From the NCBI GenBank assembly GCA_012730045.1, contig JAAYBR010000100.1, positions 1 to 34,099 on the forward strand: DNA of 34,099 nucleotides. The letters are read 5' to 3'. Below the pieces are notes generated by a model. It searched no databases. It was not told where the DNA came from and saw only the letters and a program-made list of their open reading frames with translations. Below, one piece after another: positions 15,586 to 23,445 of the stretch. This DNA is from Candidatus Hydrogenedentota bacterium (GTDB taxonomy: Bacteria > Hydrogenedentota > Hydrogenedentia > Hydrogenedentales > CAITNO01). The position numbers and the translations under genes were made by a program. Positions within the stretch are counted from its first letter, which is position 1; each line of letters starts with the position of its first letter.

Positions 15586-17970
15586 ATGGTGCGGTTCAAT
15601 TGGTTCATGCAGGGATGGCTCGGAAATGTAAACCGGAAAACACGGACGGCCGGGCTGTTCTTGATTGTCTGCTGGGTCCTCGCCCTTTCCGGATGTCCGA
15701 AGACTGTTCTTGTGACGGTTCCCGATCTGGCGGGCATGACGCGGGCCGAGAGCGAAGCCCTTCTCGGGCGGCTTCAGTTTTCCGTCGGGGAGGTCACGGA
15801 GGCTTACAGCCCCTCGGCGCCGGCGGGAAGTGTGATCGGACAAAGTCCGGCAGCCGGGGAACGCGTAGCTCGGGGAGCCTCGGTAAGCATGGTCCTTTCA
15901 AAGGGGCCGGAGCCGCCCTCCACGGAGGCCGTGACTGTTCCCGATCTCCGGGGAATGACCGAGGCGGAAGGCATGTCTTCCATCCAGGCTCTTGGTTTGG
16001 TCGTGGGCACTGTGGGACACCAGTACGATAGCGGCGTTCCCGCAGGACATGTCCTTGAGCAGTTGCCGGCCGCCGGATCACGCGTGGCCCCCGGAGCGAA
16101 GGTGTCCTTCGTGTTGTCCCGTGGACCGCGTCTCGTCCCCGATCTCTTGGGGAGGGACCAGTACTCCGCCGCAATGGCCCTAAGGGACGCGGACCTCGCG
16201 TGGGGAAATGTCACCTATGAGCACAGCGAAACGATCCCCGTGGGCCGCGTGTGCGGACAGAGTCCCGCGCCAGGAACCCCCATTTCCGTGATGGCGTATG
16301 TGAACATCGTAATTTCCAACGGCATCATGCCGGTGCCCGTCCCCAATGTGGTCGGCATGACCCAGGATGCGGCGACAGAAGCGATTGTCGCCGCTGGACT
16401 TGTCCTCGGAGGAGTGGATGGACAATTCAATGCCACCATTCCCGCTGGCACGGTGATGAGCCAAAATCCGACGGCGGGCACGAACAAAGTTCCAGGATCC
16501 CCTGTCAGCCTCGTTGTCTCCCTTGGGCTTCCCCGGGTGCCGAATGTGGTCGGCCTGACCCGTCTGTTGGCGGAGGCGGCCATTCTGCGGGCGAGTCTGG
16601 CCGTGGGGGAGGTGACGGAGCAGCACGATGAGACCGTGCCTGCGGGCATAGTCATGGACCAGTATCCCGAGCCCGGAACGGTCAGCAATCCGGGAAGACA
16701 GGTGCGCCTGATGGTGTCGGCGGGGCCGGAACCGGTCCCGGTGCCCTATGTGGTGGGGATCCCCCAGGCGCAGGCGGAAGCCGCCATTGCGGCCGCGCGG
16801 CTGGCTGTTGGAAGCGTCTCCGTGCAGTTCAGCGTCTCCGTGCCGGAGGGCAGCGTGATCAGCCAGGACCCCGTCGGCGGCACGGAGGTTGCCCCGGGAA
16901 CCGAAGTGCATCTGGTCGTTTGCGGAAAGCCCACCATTCCAAACGTGGTCGGAAAGCGCGCCATAACCGATATTCAGGCAAGATTTTCCTCTGACACGAG
17001 AGCGCCCGCCGCTTTCTCACCGGACGGCCAAGTGGTAATCACCAATACCGCGGGAAACGCCGCGAAACTGTGGAACGTAACCTCCAGACAGGCACTGTTT
17101 ACCCTGTCCCATGCGGAACCGGTCACCTCTGTGGCCTTCTCCCCCCAGGGAGACCGGGTGATCACCGGCAGCGAAGACTGGAAAGCCAAGATTTGGGACG
17201 TGCAGACCGGCGCCCTGCTGAAGACGCTGGTGGGGCATACCGGAAAAGTCCTGGCGGTGGCGTTCAGCCCTGACGGCACAACGGTGCTTACCGGATCGGA
17301 GGACAAAACCGCCCGCGTTTGGAACGCATCCACAGGGGGAATCGTGCAGACTTTTGCGGATCATGACCGCGGCGTAAGTTCTGTGGATTACGCGCCAAAC
17401 GGGGCCACGGTATATACCGCCTGCGGAAAAGTCTATGCTTGGAGCGTCGCCTCGGGAGTGGGCAGCGAGATGCAATCCTATGGTTACACCGTGGATTGTT
17501 CCCCAGACGGACGCTGGTTGTTGGTTTCCGGTGTCTCTCTCGGCCCTTCCGATGTGTTGGATTTGCAGACAGGAGCCGTGACCCAAGAAATTGACATGGT
17601 GGAGGCGCGCTTTTCGCCGAACGGGAAAGAGATATACGGCGACGGTAGGTTCAGCGGCGGAATTCTCTTGGACGTCTCCACAGGCTTCACGTTGCAGAGA
17701 TACCCTCTCCCTGTGCTGTGCGTGTCTTCAGATGGGAAAAGCGTCCTCTGTGAGGCTATGTTTACTGATGGTGTTCGGATATTCATATCGAACAAACTTG
17801 CCGCCGCACAGGAGACGCTCCTACGCTCAGGATTGTTTCCTGGATCTGTCACCTCCCAGCTTCACGATAGCATTCCCAGAGGACATGTGGTACATCAGAG
17901 CCCGTTGGCCGGAGGTCCGGCAGAGGTCGGGAGCACGGTGGACCTGATCCTGTCCGGGGTCACGGAATGA
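15586..17970 (+). CDS. PASTA-repeat lipoprotein with nested WD40 beta-propeller
   Basis: A 794-residue lipoprotein. The signal peptide ends in LALSGC with the lipidated Cys at 37. Six complete PASTA modules follow (starts ~44, 116, 182, 251, 318 and 385), each with a VPDL/VPNVVG opening and a SQxPxxGxxVxxGxxV-type end. A seventh begins at IPNVVGKRA (450-458), is broken by a WD40 domain (~460-738) and resumes at AAQETLLRSGLFPGSV to the end. Seven WD blades are visible, with repeated AFSPDG and W(N/D)V starts. PASTA modules bind peptidoglycan or beta-lactam-like ligands in kinases and PBPs; here no kinase or transpeptidase domain is present, so a wall-anchored scaffold is my inference. AAGGAG precedes the ATG. 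Codon use is less GC3-biased than in neighbours. Confidence 0.9.
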   Translation: MVRFNWFMQGWLGNVNRKTRTAGLFLIVCWVLALSGCPKTVLVTVPDLAGMTRAESEALLGRLQFSVGEVTEAYSPSAPAGSVIGQSPAAGERVARGASVSMVLSKGPEPPSTEAVTVPDLRGMTEAEGMSSIQALGLVVGTVGHQYDSGVPAGHVLEQLPAAGSRVAPGAKVSFVLSRGPRLVPDLLGRDQYSAAMALRDADLAWGNVTYEHSETIPVGRVCGQSPAPGTPISVMAYVNIVISNGIMPVPVPNVVGMTQDAATEAIVAAGLVLGGVDGQFNATIPAGTVMSQNPTAGTNKVPGSPVSLVVSLGLPRVPNVVGLTRLLAEAAILRASLAVGEVTEQHDETVPAGIVMDQYPEPGTVSNPGRQVRLMVSAGPEPVPVPYVVGIPQAQAEAAIAAARLAVGSVSVQFSVSVPEGSVISQDPVGGTEVAPGTEVHLVVCGKPTIPNVVGKRAITDIQARFSSDTRAPAAFSPDGQVVITNTAGNAAKLWNVTSRQALFTLSHAEPVTSVAFSPQGDRVITGSEDWKAKIWDVQTGALLKTLVGHTGKVLAVAFSPDGTTVLTGSEDKTARVWNASTGGIVQTFADHDRGVSSVDYAPNGATVYTACGKVYAWSVASGVGSEMQSYGYTVDCSPDGRWLLVSGVSLGPSDVLDLQTGAVTQEIDMVEARFSPNGKEIYGDGRFSGGILLDVSTGFTLQRYPLPVLCVSSDGKSVLCEAMFTDGVRIFISNKLAAAQETLLRSGLFPGSVTSQLHDSIPRGHVVHQSPLAGGPAEVGSTVDLILSGVTE

Positions 17971-18347
17971 CCGTGTACTGATTCCCCAACAACGAGGACC
18001 GATCCAAGCCTCCGGGATGTTGGCACCATGAGGGCCAGCCTTCCGGGGGCATTGTTTTCTTCCGATAAGGCACGGGGGACGTCCTGCCGCCCGCGTGCAA
18101 GCCCGCGCGAAGGAAGGCGCAGGCAAGCCTACGCACTCCAAGGCGCGCGTTGCGCGCGGGAGGACCGTCGCAGCTTTTGTTCGCCTGGGTGCGGCAGAGC
18201 GCGCAGCGCCTTGGAGTGCGGCGGCTTGCCGCCGCCTTTCTTCCCGCAGGCTCGCCTGAGGGTTCTTCTCCACCTCAGCCGACATGCCCGCCTGAAGAAG
18301 TGGTATCCTCTCACGGAACCGTGAAACTTGTCGGGAGCCCTGCGGAC
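17971..18347. other. Intergenic region with a REP-like pair
   Basis: A 377-base gap between the PASTA-WD40 gene and the RAYT gene. Its main content is the paired repeat at 18093-18263. I see no gene. The stretch 18264-18347 leads directly into the transposase start at 18348. Confidence 0.6.
18093..18263. repeat. REP-like inverted pair (REPIN-like), copy D
   Basis: The left reversed half (GCAAGCCTACGCACTCCAAG) is followed by the GGGAGGACCG..GCAGCTTTTG spacer, GCCTGGGTGCGGCAGAGCGC and the right half with the GGCGGC-TT-GCCGCC hairpin and a CCCGCAGGC-TC-GCCTG end. It sits 85 bp upstream of the RAYT gene. Confidence 0.9.
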
Positions 18348-18842
18348 ATGTCGTCCTCCGACAGACCAAGCGAACCCTTGCCGGACAAGCCGGGCTGGTG
18401 GCATCACGCCCCCATCCACCGGTTTGAACCGGGGGGTGTTTACATGATCACGGCCGGCACGCTGCACAAGCGGCCGCTGTTCACCGGGGACACCCGGCTT
18501 TCCCTTCTTGAGGACACGCTCCTTGGGGTGTTCCGCGAACACGGTTGGCAACCCCAGGCCTGGGCTGTTTTTCCAAACCACTATCACTGCGTGGCTCTGG
18601 CTCCTGCCGGAGATGGAGGGCTGCCCCTGCGCGATGCTGTGAGGTGTGTGCATTCCCTGTCCGCACGGGAGCTGAACCGGCTGGACAGCGCGCCCGGACG
18701 CAGGGTCTGGTTTCAGTACTGGGACACGCGGCTGACCTATGAGAAGAGCTACTATGCGAGAATCAATTACACGCAGAACAACCCGGTGAAGCACGGGCTT
18801 GTGGCGTGCGCGGAACAGTACGCCCACTGTTCCGCAGCGTGA
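18348..18842 (+). CDS. REP-associated tyrosine transposase (RAYT), C-terminus cut by TGA
   Basis: A 164-residue Y1/HUH transposase of the IS200-like RAYT type. The HUH metal site is NHYHC (H78, H80) and the likely nucleophile is Y141 in NYTQNNPVKHGLV. The family usually continues ...CSAAWF.. for about 30 more residues. Here a TGA (18840-18842) stands where a TGG (Trp) is expected, and the same frame continues as FSQNADDVFRRKVATFGYGR to a second TGA at 18927-18929. The core is complete, but the conserved C-terminal tail is lost unless TGA is read through. It is flanked by REP-like repeats in opposite orientation, consistent with RAYT-mediated REP spread. The start at 18348 excludes repeat-derived upstream codons. 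Confidence 0.85.
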   Translation: MSSSDRPSEPLPDKPGWWHHAPIHRFEPGGVYMITAGTLHKRPLFTGDTRLSLLEDTLLGVFREHGWQPQAWAVFPNHYHCVALAPAGDGGLPLRDAVRCVHSLSARELNRLDSAPGRRVWFQYWDTRLTYEKSYYARINYTQNNPVKHGLVACAEQYAHCSAA

Positions 18843-18945
18843 TTCTCCCAGAATGCCGACGACGTGTTCCGGCGCAAAGTGGCGACGTTTGGTTATGGGC
18901 GGGTGAGCGTGGCAGACGATTTTGACTGAGGGGCATGTCGTGAGG

Positions 18946-19012
18946 GCCGCGCGGGCAAGCCCGCGCGAAGAAAGGCGGCGGCAAGCCACCGCACTCCAAG
19001 GCGCTGCGGCGG
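18946..19012 (-). repeat. REP-like palindromic repeat, copy E (reverse)
   Basis: The sequence GCGCGGGCAAGCCCGCGCG, AAGAAAGGCGGCGGCAAGCC and GCACTCCAAGGCGCTGCG is the reverse complement of the family core. It starts 17 bp after the extended RAYT reading frame ends, so the transposase lies between copies D and E. Confidence 0.88.
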
Positions 19013-19259
19013 TTTTCTCCTGTTTTGCGGTCCTTTCCGCTCCCGGTAGGCCTTGTTTCGGGTGTTTCATGGCCTCGAAGCTTGATTTTCTTAAAGAAAA
19101 ATGTTTACAAATGTGCGGAATTGGGTATAATGAAAAAAAAGAAACGCGTCGTATGCGCCGGGTGAGAGGATTGTCCCGTCGTGCCGGGTTGCCGCAGGCG
19201 GGGGTTTGGGCGCCATGGGGCAGGAGGAGACGCGGAGCGAAGCGAGAAAGGTGCAGGCC
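19013..19259. other. AT-richer anmK upstream region
   Basis: A 247-base stretch of clearly lower GC than the rest of the window, with A-runs around 19095-19142. It holds a good sigma-70-like promoter (19104-19131) and a leader of about 120 nt before the chosen anmK start. I see no gene. Confidence 0.6.
19104..19131 (+). promoter_or_regulatory. Predicted sigma-70-type promoter of anmK
   Basis: TTTACA (19104-19109) and a perfect TATAAT (19126-19131) with a 16-nt spacer lie in an AT-rich stretch. Transcription would begin near 19138 and read into anmK and probably the Trm112-like gene. Confidence 0.62.
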
Positions 19260-20420
19260 ATGAATTTGGAAGAGATCCGCAACAAGCGGGCGCGGTTCGG
19301 CATCGGCCTGATGTCGGGCACGTCCTGCGACGGGGTGAGCGCGGCGCTGGTGCGCATCAAGGGCACGGGCCCCGGGCTGGCGATCAAGATGCTGGCGCAC
19401 CAGACTTTTGCCTACGAGCCGGAACTGCGGACGCGGCTGCTGGGGGAGCACCTTTCGGCGAAGGAAATCTGCCTGCTCAATTTTGAGCTGGGCGAGCGGA
19501 TGGCGGAGGCGACGGGCACGATGATGGACATCGCCGCGGACGAGCAGGTGCAGGTGGACTTTGTCGCGATTCACGGCCACACTGCGGCCCACTATCCGCC
19601 GGGATCCTCCGGGGACCATTACGGCACGCTGCAGATCGGGGAGCCCGCCGTGATCGCCCACCGGTGCGGCCTGCCCGTGGTGTCCGACTTCCGCGTGCGC
19701 GACATGGCGGCGGGGGGGCAGGGGGCGCCGCTGGTGCCGTACGCCGACTGGCTGCTTTTCCGGCGCGAGGACCGGACGATGGTCTGCCTGAACATTGGCG
19801 GCATCTCGAACCTGACGGTGGTGACGCCGGAGTTCAACGACATCATCGCGTTCGACACGGGCCCGGGCAACATGATCATTGACGGGGCGGTGCGCCTGCT
19901 CTCGCGCGGCACGCGCATGTACGACGAGAACGGCGAGGCGGCGCAGCGGGGGAAGGTGGTGGACGAGTTTCTGGAGTACCTGCTGAGCGACGCCTATTTC
20001 ACCAAGGACCCGCCCAAGAGCACGGGGCGCGAGCGCTTCGGCGTGGACGTGTACCTGCGCGACGCGCTGGCCAACCGGCGCGACCACTCCTATGAGGACC
20101 TGGTGGCGACGGTGACCGAGGCGGTGGTGCAGAGCATTGCGGACGCCGTCAAGCGCTTTGTCGCCCCGAAGCACGAGGTCTCGCACATGATCGTGGGGGG
20201 CGGCGGCGCCATGAACAACGCGATCATGCTCGGCCTGCGCCGGGCGATGCCGGACATCAAGATTTTCGTGAGCGACCGCATCGGCATCTCCTATGACGCC
20301 CGCGAGCCCATCGCCTTTGCTATACTTGGGAACGAGACGCTTTGCGGAACCCCCGCGAACGTCCCCCAGGCCACCGGGGCCAAGGAGCGGGTCTTGCTGG
20401 GAAAGATCACGCCGGTCTGA
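19260..20420 (+). CDS. anmK: Anhydro-N-acetylmuramic acid kinase (AnmK)
   Basis: A 386-residue ASKHA kinase that opens the 1,6-anhydro ring of anhydroMurNAc and phosphorylates it to MurNAc-6-P, which MurQ then uses. Motifs are GLMSGTSCDGVSAALV at the N-terminus (phosphate-1), GTLQIGEPAVIA, VSDFRVRDMAAGGQGAPLVP, NIGGISNLT and FDTGPGNMIIDG. The C-terminus has a GGGGAMNN loop. I choose the ATG at 19260, preceded by AGAAAGG; ATGs at 19206 and 19215 would add a charged, non-conserved extension. The next gene starts 24 nt later. With the kinase-MurQ fusion it forms a complete route from anhydroMurNAc to GlcNAc-6-P. Confidence 0.95.
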   Translation: MNLEEIRNKRARFGIGLMSGTSCDGVSAALVRIKGTGPGLAIKMLAHQTFAYEPELRTRLLGEHLSAKEICLLNFELGERMAEATGTMMDIAADEQVQVDFVAIHGHTAAHYPPGSSGDHYGTLQIGEPAVIAHRCGLPVVSDFRVRDMAAGGQGAPLVPYADWLLFRREDRTMVCLNIGGISNLTVVTPEFNDIIAFDTGPGNMIIDGAVRLLSRGTRMYDENGEAAQRGKVVDEFLEYLLSDAYFTKDPPKSTGRERFGVDVYLRDALANRRDHSYEDLVATVTEAVVQSIADAVKRFVAPKHEVSHMIVGGGGAMNNAIMLGLRRAMPDIKIFVSDRIGISYDAREPIAFAILGNETLCGTPANVPQATGAKERVLLGKITPV

Positions 20421-20444
20421 GCCCCGGGGAGACAAGGAAGACCG

Positions 20445-20705
20445 ATGATCAGCCCCGAGTTGCTTGAGATTCTGGTGTGCCCCGAGAACCAAACCCCCGT
20501 GTCCCTTGCGGACGCGGCGCTGGTCCGGAAGGTGAACAGCGCCATCGCCGCCGGGAAGATGGCCAACCGCGCCGGGGAGATCGTCAGCGAGCCGGTGGAC
20601 GGCGGGCTGGTCCGTGAGGACCGCGCCTGGCTCTATCCCGTGCGCGAGGACATTCCCGTGATGCTGGTGGACGAGGCGCTTCCGCTGGAGGGGCTGCTCC
20701 CCTGA
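20445..20705 (+). CDS. Trm112-like protein (UPF0434-like)
   Basis: An 86-residue protein with the start ISPELLEILVCPENQTPVSL and the end AWLYPVREDIPVMLVDEA, both typical of bacterial Trm112p-like (YcaR) proteins. Only one Cys is present in the usual CPxC position (CPEN), so zinc binding may be lost, as in many bacterial members. Eukaryotic Trm112 activates methyltransferases; the bacterial role is poorly known. An AAGGAAG ribosome site precedes the ATG, 24 nt after anmK. Confidence 0.88.
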   Translation: MISPELLEILVCPENQTPVSLADAALVRKVNSAIAAGKMANRAGEIVSEPVDGGLVREDRAWLYPVREDIPVMLVDEALPLEGLLP

Positions 20706-20775
20706 CCCGGCGCCGCCGTCCGGCGGGCCGCGCGGTTTCCTTTCACGCAACCAACCCCTTTTTGGAGAGACAAGC

Positions 20776-21573
20776 ATGCGCATTTGCATGGCCGGCGCCT
20801 GCGGCCGCATGGGCCGCCGGATTCTCGAGTTCGCCGTCGAGGCGGGCGACATGGAGATCGCGGGGGCCTTTGACCTTCCGCAGAACAGCGGGACCGAACT
20901 CACGGTGGGCCTCGAGTGCGGCCGTCCGCAGAAGGTGGTGGTCGGCGCCGACAGCGCCGCCGAGATCGCCCGGGCGCAGGTGGTGATTGACTTCACCCTG
21001 GCGTCCGCGTGCGTCGGCAATGTCCGCCTCGCCGCGGCGGCGGGTGTGGCCGCGGTCGTGGGCACCACGGGCCTCGACGCCGCGCAGCAGGCCGAACTGC
21101 GCGCGCTGTCCGCCGACATTCCCGTGGTCTACGCGCCGAACATGAGCGTCGGCGTGAATCTGCTGTTCAAGGTGGCCGGCGAGGTTGCCCGCATTTTGGG
21201 TCCGTCCTACGACGTGGAGATTGTCGAGGTCCACCACAACCAGAAGAAGGACAGTCCCAGCGGGACGGCGGTCCGCCTGGCCGAGCGGGTCGCCGAGGCC
21301 CTCGGACTGGACTATGAGACGGCTGCGGTCCACGGACGCGGGGGGCTTGTCGGCGCGCGCCCGTCGGGCCAGATCGGCATGCACGCCGTGCGCGGCGGCG
21401 ACGTCGTCGGCGAGCACACGGTCTCCTTCATCAGCCGGGGGGAGCGGGTCGAGCTGACGCACAAGGCGCACAGCCGGGACAATTTCGCGCGCGGGGCGCT
21501 GGTGGCGGCGCGGTTCGCCGCGGCGGCGGCCCCCGGCCTCTATGACATGCAGGACGTGCTCGGCCTCGAGTGA
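20776..21573 (+). CDS. dapB: 4-hydroxy-tetrahydrodipicolinate reductase (DapB)
   Basis: A 265-residue enzyme that reduces HTPA to tetrahydrodipicolinate on the route to meso-DAP and lysine. The N-terminal Rossmann motif is GACGRMGRR. The signature VEVHHNQKKDSPSGTA carries catalytic His153 and Lys157. VVGTTGL and NMSVGVNLLF are the usual nucleotide-side and hinge segments, and the C-terminal half has the FISRGERVELTHKAHSRDNF block. GGAGAG precedes the ATG at 20776. It could be cotranscribed with anmK, since the gap is only 70 nt. Its stop lies 7 nt from the stop of the convergent gene. Confidence 0.96.
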   Translation: MRICMAGACGRMGRRILEFAVEAGDMEIAGAFDLPQNSGTELTVGLECGRPQKVVVGADSAAEIARAQVVIDFTLASACVGNVRLAAAAGVAAVVGTTGLDAAQQAELRALSADIPVVYAPNMSVGVNLLFKVAGEVARILGPSYDVEIVEVHHNQKKDSPSGTAVRLAERVAEALGLDYETAAVHGRGGLVGARPSGQIGMHAVRGGDVVGEHTVSFISRGERVELTHKAHSRDNFARGALVAARFAAAAAPGLYDMQDVLGLE

Positions 21574-21580
21574 CCCGCCG

Positions 21581-22744
21581 TCACCCGCCGTCAGAGGCGG
21601 GGCCGATGGTGATTTCGCGCCCCACGGCGCGGCGCACCTCCAGGGCCGCGCCGCCGGCGGGGGGGTGGTGCACGTAGTCTGCCAGGGCCGCCATGGTGCC
21701 GCCGTATTCCAGGGCGATCCTGCCCAGCGACGGGGCGTCCAGCAGCGTTTCCGCCCCGGTGACCCCCGGCGCGGCGCCCAGGAGCGCCGCCACGGCAGCG
21801 GTGAGCCCGGCGACATTGTCCGTCTCCACCGTGACGATCACCCGGTCGCGGTTCTGCCGCGCCAGCATGGCGAGGGTCACCGAAACCGCCGTGTCCCCCA
21901 CAAGCCGGGCGGCGGCGTCACTGAGCACCTGGCTCCCCGCCGCTTCGGGGTCCAGCCCCTGGACAACGCCCTCGGCGGTGAAAACATCGCACATCTTTCC
22001 GTCGGTGCCGGAGAAGACGCGCAGCAGCACCGTGCCGCGGTGCCGGTACACGTTGGACCCGTCGGTGGTGGGCTCGCGGGTGACGGAGGCCTCCCCCAGC
22101 AGCAGGACGTCGTGCAGGTTCTCGCGGGCGAAGCGCGCGCCGGTCTCGAGTCCCCCGGCGACCACCGCCGCCAGCTCTTCCGGGGTGCGGCGGGGCTGCA
22201 GCGCCTCCACGCCCTTCACGGTGAAGTTGAACTTCTCCAGACCCTCGCGCAGGGCCGCCGCCGCGGGGCCCCCCTCCGTGACGGGGGGGGTGCCGGGCTC
22301 GGGTGTTTCCGCGAGCAGCACCAGCACGGTCGGGCGGCGGGGCAGCCGGGGCAGCATGACCGCCGCGATGTCCTGGCGCAGGGGCTTTTCCGCGAGGTGC
22401 GCGTCAATTTCCACGTGGGTCTGCCCGTCCGGCGTGGTGTCGCAGCGCAGGAGGTCGTGCCGGGGCACATAGGCGGACGCCTGCCGCAGCATCATGCGGA
22501 AGGGCGCCAGGTCCTCCGTGTTGGCCATGGTTTTCACGGCCTCCGTGAGGGCCTGCTGCTGCGCGTCCTCCACGGCGAGCCGGCGGGCGGCGGTGCCCGT
22601 GCCCCGGGCCGACCCGGTCATGCGCACGGTGAAGGAGTCCTCCTCCGCCGCGGGGCAGGGGAGGGCGGCCGCCACCGCGAGGAAAAGCGCGACCCGGACC
22701 GCGCCGCGCGCGGGTCCGGGCCAAAGCCTTTCGCTGGGGGCCAT
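21581..22744 (-). CDS. Exported protein with FlgT-N-like region, function unknown
   Basis: A 387-residue protein. The N-terminus has a basic start and a hydrophobic stretch (VRVALFLAVAAALPCPAA) that reads as a signal peptide with cleavage near residue 33. The next ~85 residues (SARGTGTAARRLAVEDAQQQ, ALTEAVKTMA, then a beta-rich part ending in VEIDAHLAEKPL) resemble the N-terminal domain of FlgT and related exported proteins, but the match is by eye only. The remainder has alternating helices and strands (VLVLLAETPEP, DVLLLGEASV, VLLRVFSG, VIVTVETDNV). No flagellar genes are near. It is the last gene of a minus-strand trio, starting 7 nt after the peptidase stop. Confidence 0.7.
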   Translation of the reverse strand: MAPSERLWPGPARGAVRVALFLAVAAALPCPAAEEDSFTVRMTGSARGTGTAARRLAVEDAQQQALTEAVKTMANTEDLAPFRMMLRQASAYVPRHDLLRCDTTPDGQTHVEIDAHLAEKPLRQDIAAVMLPRLPRRPTVLVLLAETPEPGTPPVTEGGPAAAALREGLEKFNFTVKGVEALQPRRTPEELAAVVAGGLETGARFARENLHDVLLLGEASVTREPTTDGSNVYRHRGTVLLRVFSGTDGKMCDVFTAEGVVQGLDPEAAGSQVLSDAAARLVGDTAVSVTLAMLARQNRDRVIVTVETDNVAGLTAAVAALLGAAPGVTGAETLLDAPSLGRIALEYGGTMAALADYVHHPPAGGAALEVRRAVGREITIGPASDGG

Positions 22745-22751
22745 CGCGGGG

Positions 22752-23444
22752 TCAGTCCCGCCCGCGGGCGATGATCAGGATGCGCAGCAGGTTGAGCACG
22801 GCGGCGGCGGCGGCGGCGACATAGGTCATCGCCGCGGCGCCGAGCACTTTCCTCACCCCGAGCATCTCGTCGTCCGTGAGGTACCCCCCGGCGGCCAGGG
22901 CTTTCACCGCGCGGCGGCTCGCGTCAAACTCCACGGGGAGGGTGACGATGGTGAAGGCCACCGCGGCGCTGAAGAGGTAGATGCCCAGCTGCAGGAGGAA
23001 CCCGAAGCCGCTGTCGCTGAAGATGAGCCCCGCGAAGATCAGGGGGAACGCCAGGGTGGACCCGATGCTGGACACGGGGTACATGAAATGGCGCAGCTTC
23101 ATGGGCGCATAGCCCTGGGCGTCCTGGATGGCGTGGCCCACCTCGTGCGCGGCGATGCCGAGCGCGGCAATGGAGGCGCCCGCGCCCACGCCCTGCGAGA
23201 GGTTGACCCGCTTGGCCGCGGGGTCGTAGTGGTCGGTCATTTCCCCGGGCACCATGCCCAGGGAGACATTGCGCACGCCGGCGTTCTCCAGGATGACGGC
23301 GGCCACATCGGCGCCGGTCATCCCCGAGCGCGTGGCGATCTGCGAGTACTTTCCGTAGGCGTGCCTCACCCGCGCCTGCGCCCACAGGGCGAAGATCATC
23401 GCGGGGATCATCAGCAAGTCCGCCGGATGGAACATGTGGAACAT
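22752..23444 (-). CDS. Membrane zinc metallopeptidase (YugP-like, Zn_peptidase_2)
   Basis: A 230-residue integral membrane peptidase. The HEVGH zinc motif is at residues 100-104, and the typical family block VPGEMTDHYDPAAKRVNLSQ precedes it. Hydrophobic helices lie at the N-terminus (LLMIPAMIFALWAQ), in the middle (STLAFPLIFAGLIF and FLLQLGIYLFSAAVAFTIVT) and at the C-terminus, where ALAAGGYLTDDEM and the VLGAAAMTYVAAA segment match the family. The substrate is unknown. The ATG lies one base after the bactofilin stop (TGA-G-ATG), and its AAGGAG site lies within the bactofilin end. Confidence 0.9.
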   Translation of the reverse strand: MFHMFHPADLLMIPAMIFALWAQARVRHAYGKYSQIATRSGMTGADVAAVILENAGVRNVSLGMVPGEMTDHYDPAAKRVNLSQGVGAGASIAALGIAAHEVGHAIQDAQGYAPMKLRHFMYPVSSIGSTLAFPLIFAGLIFSDSGFGFLLQLGIYLFSAAVAFTIVTLPVEFDASRRAVKALAAGGYLTDDEMLGVRKVLGAAAMTYVAAAAAAVLNLLRILIIARGRD

Positions 23445-23445
23445 C

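Noticed and set aside
20706-20775. Terminator between the Trm112-like gene and dapB
   Set aside because: A GC-rich CCGCCG/CGGCGG pairing exists, but the following T-content is scattered and no proper T-run is present.
18129-21119. 996-codon open frame on the minus strand across RAYT, anmK and Trm112
   Set aside because: It is antisense to three recognisable genes and repeats, and is Arg/His/Gly rich with no domain. Long antisense frames are expected at this GC content.
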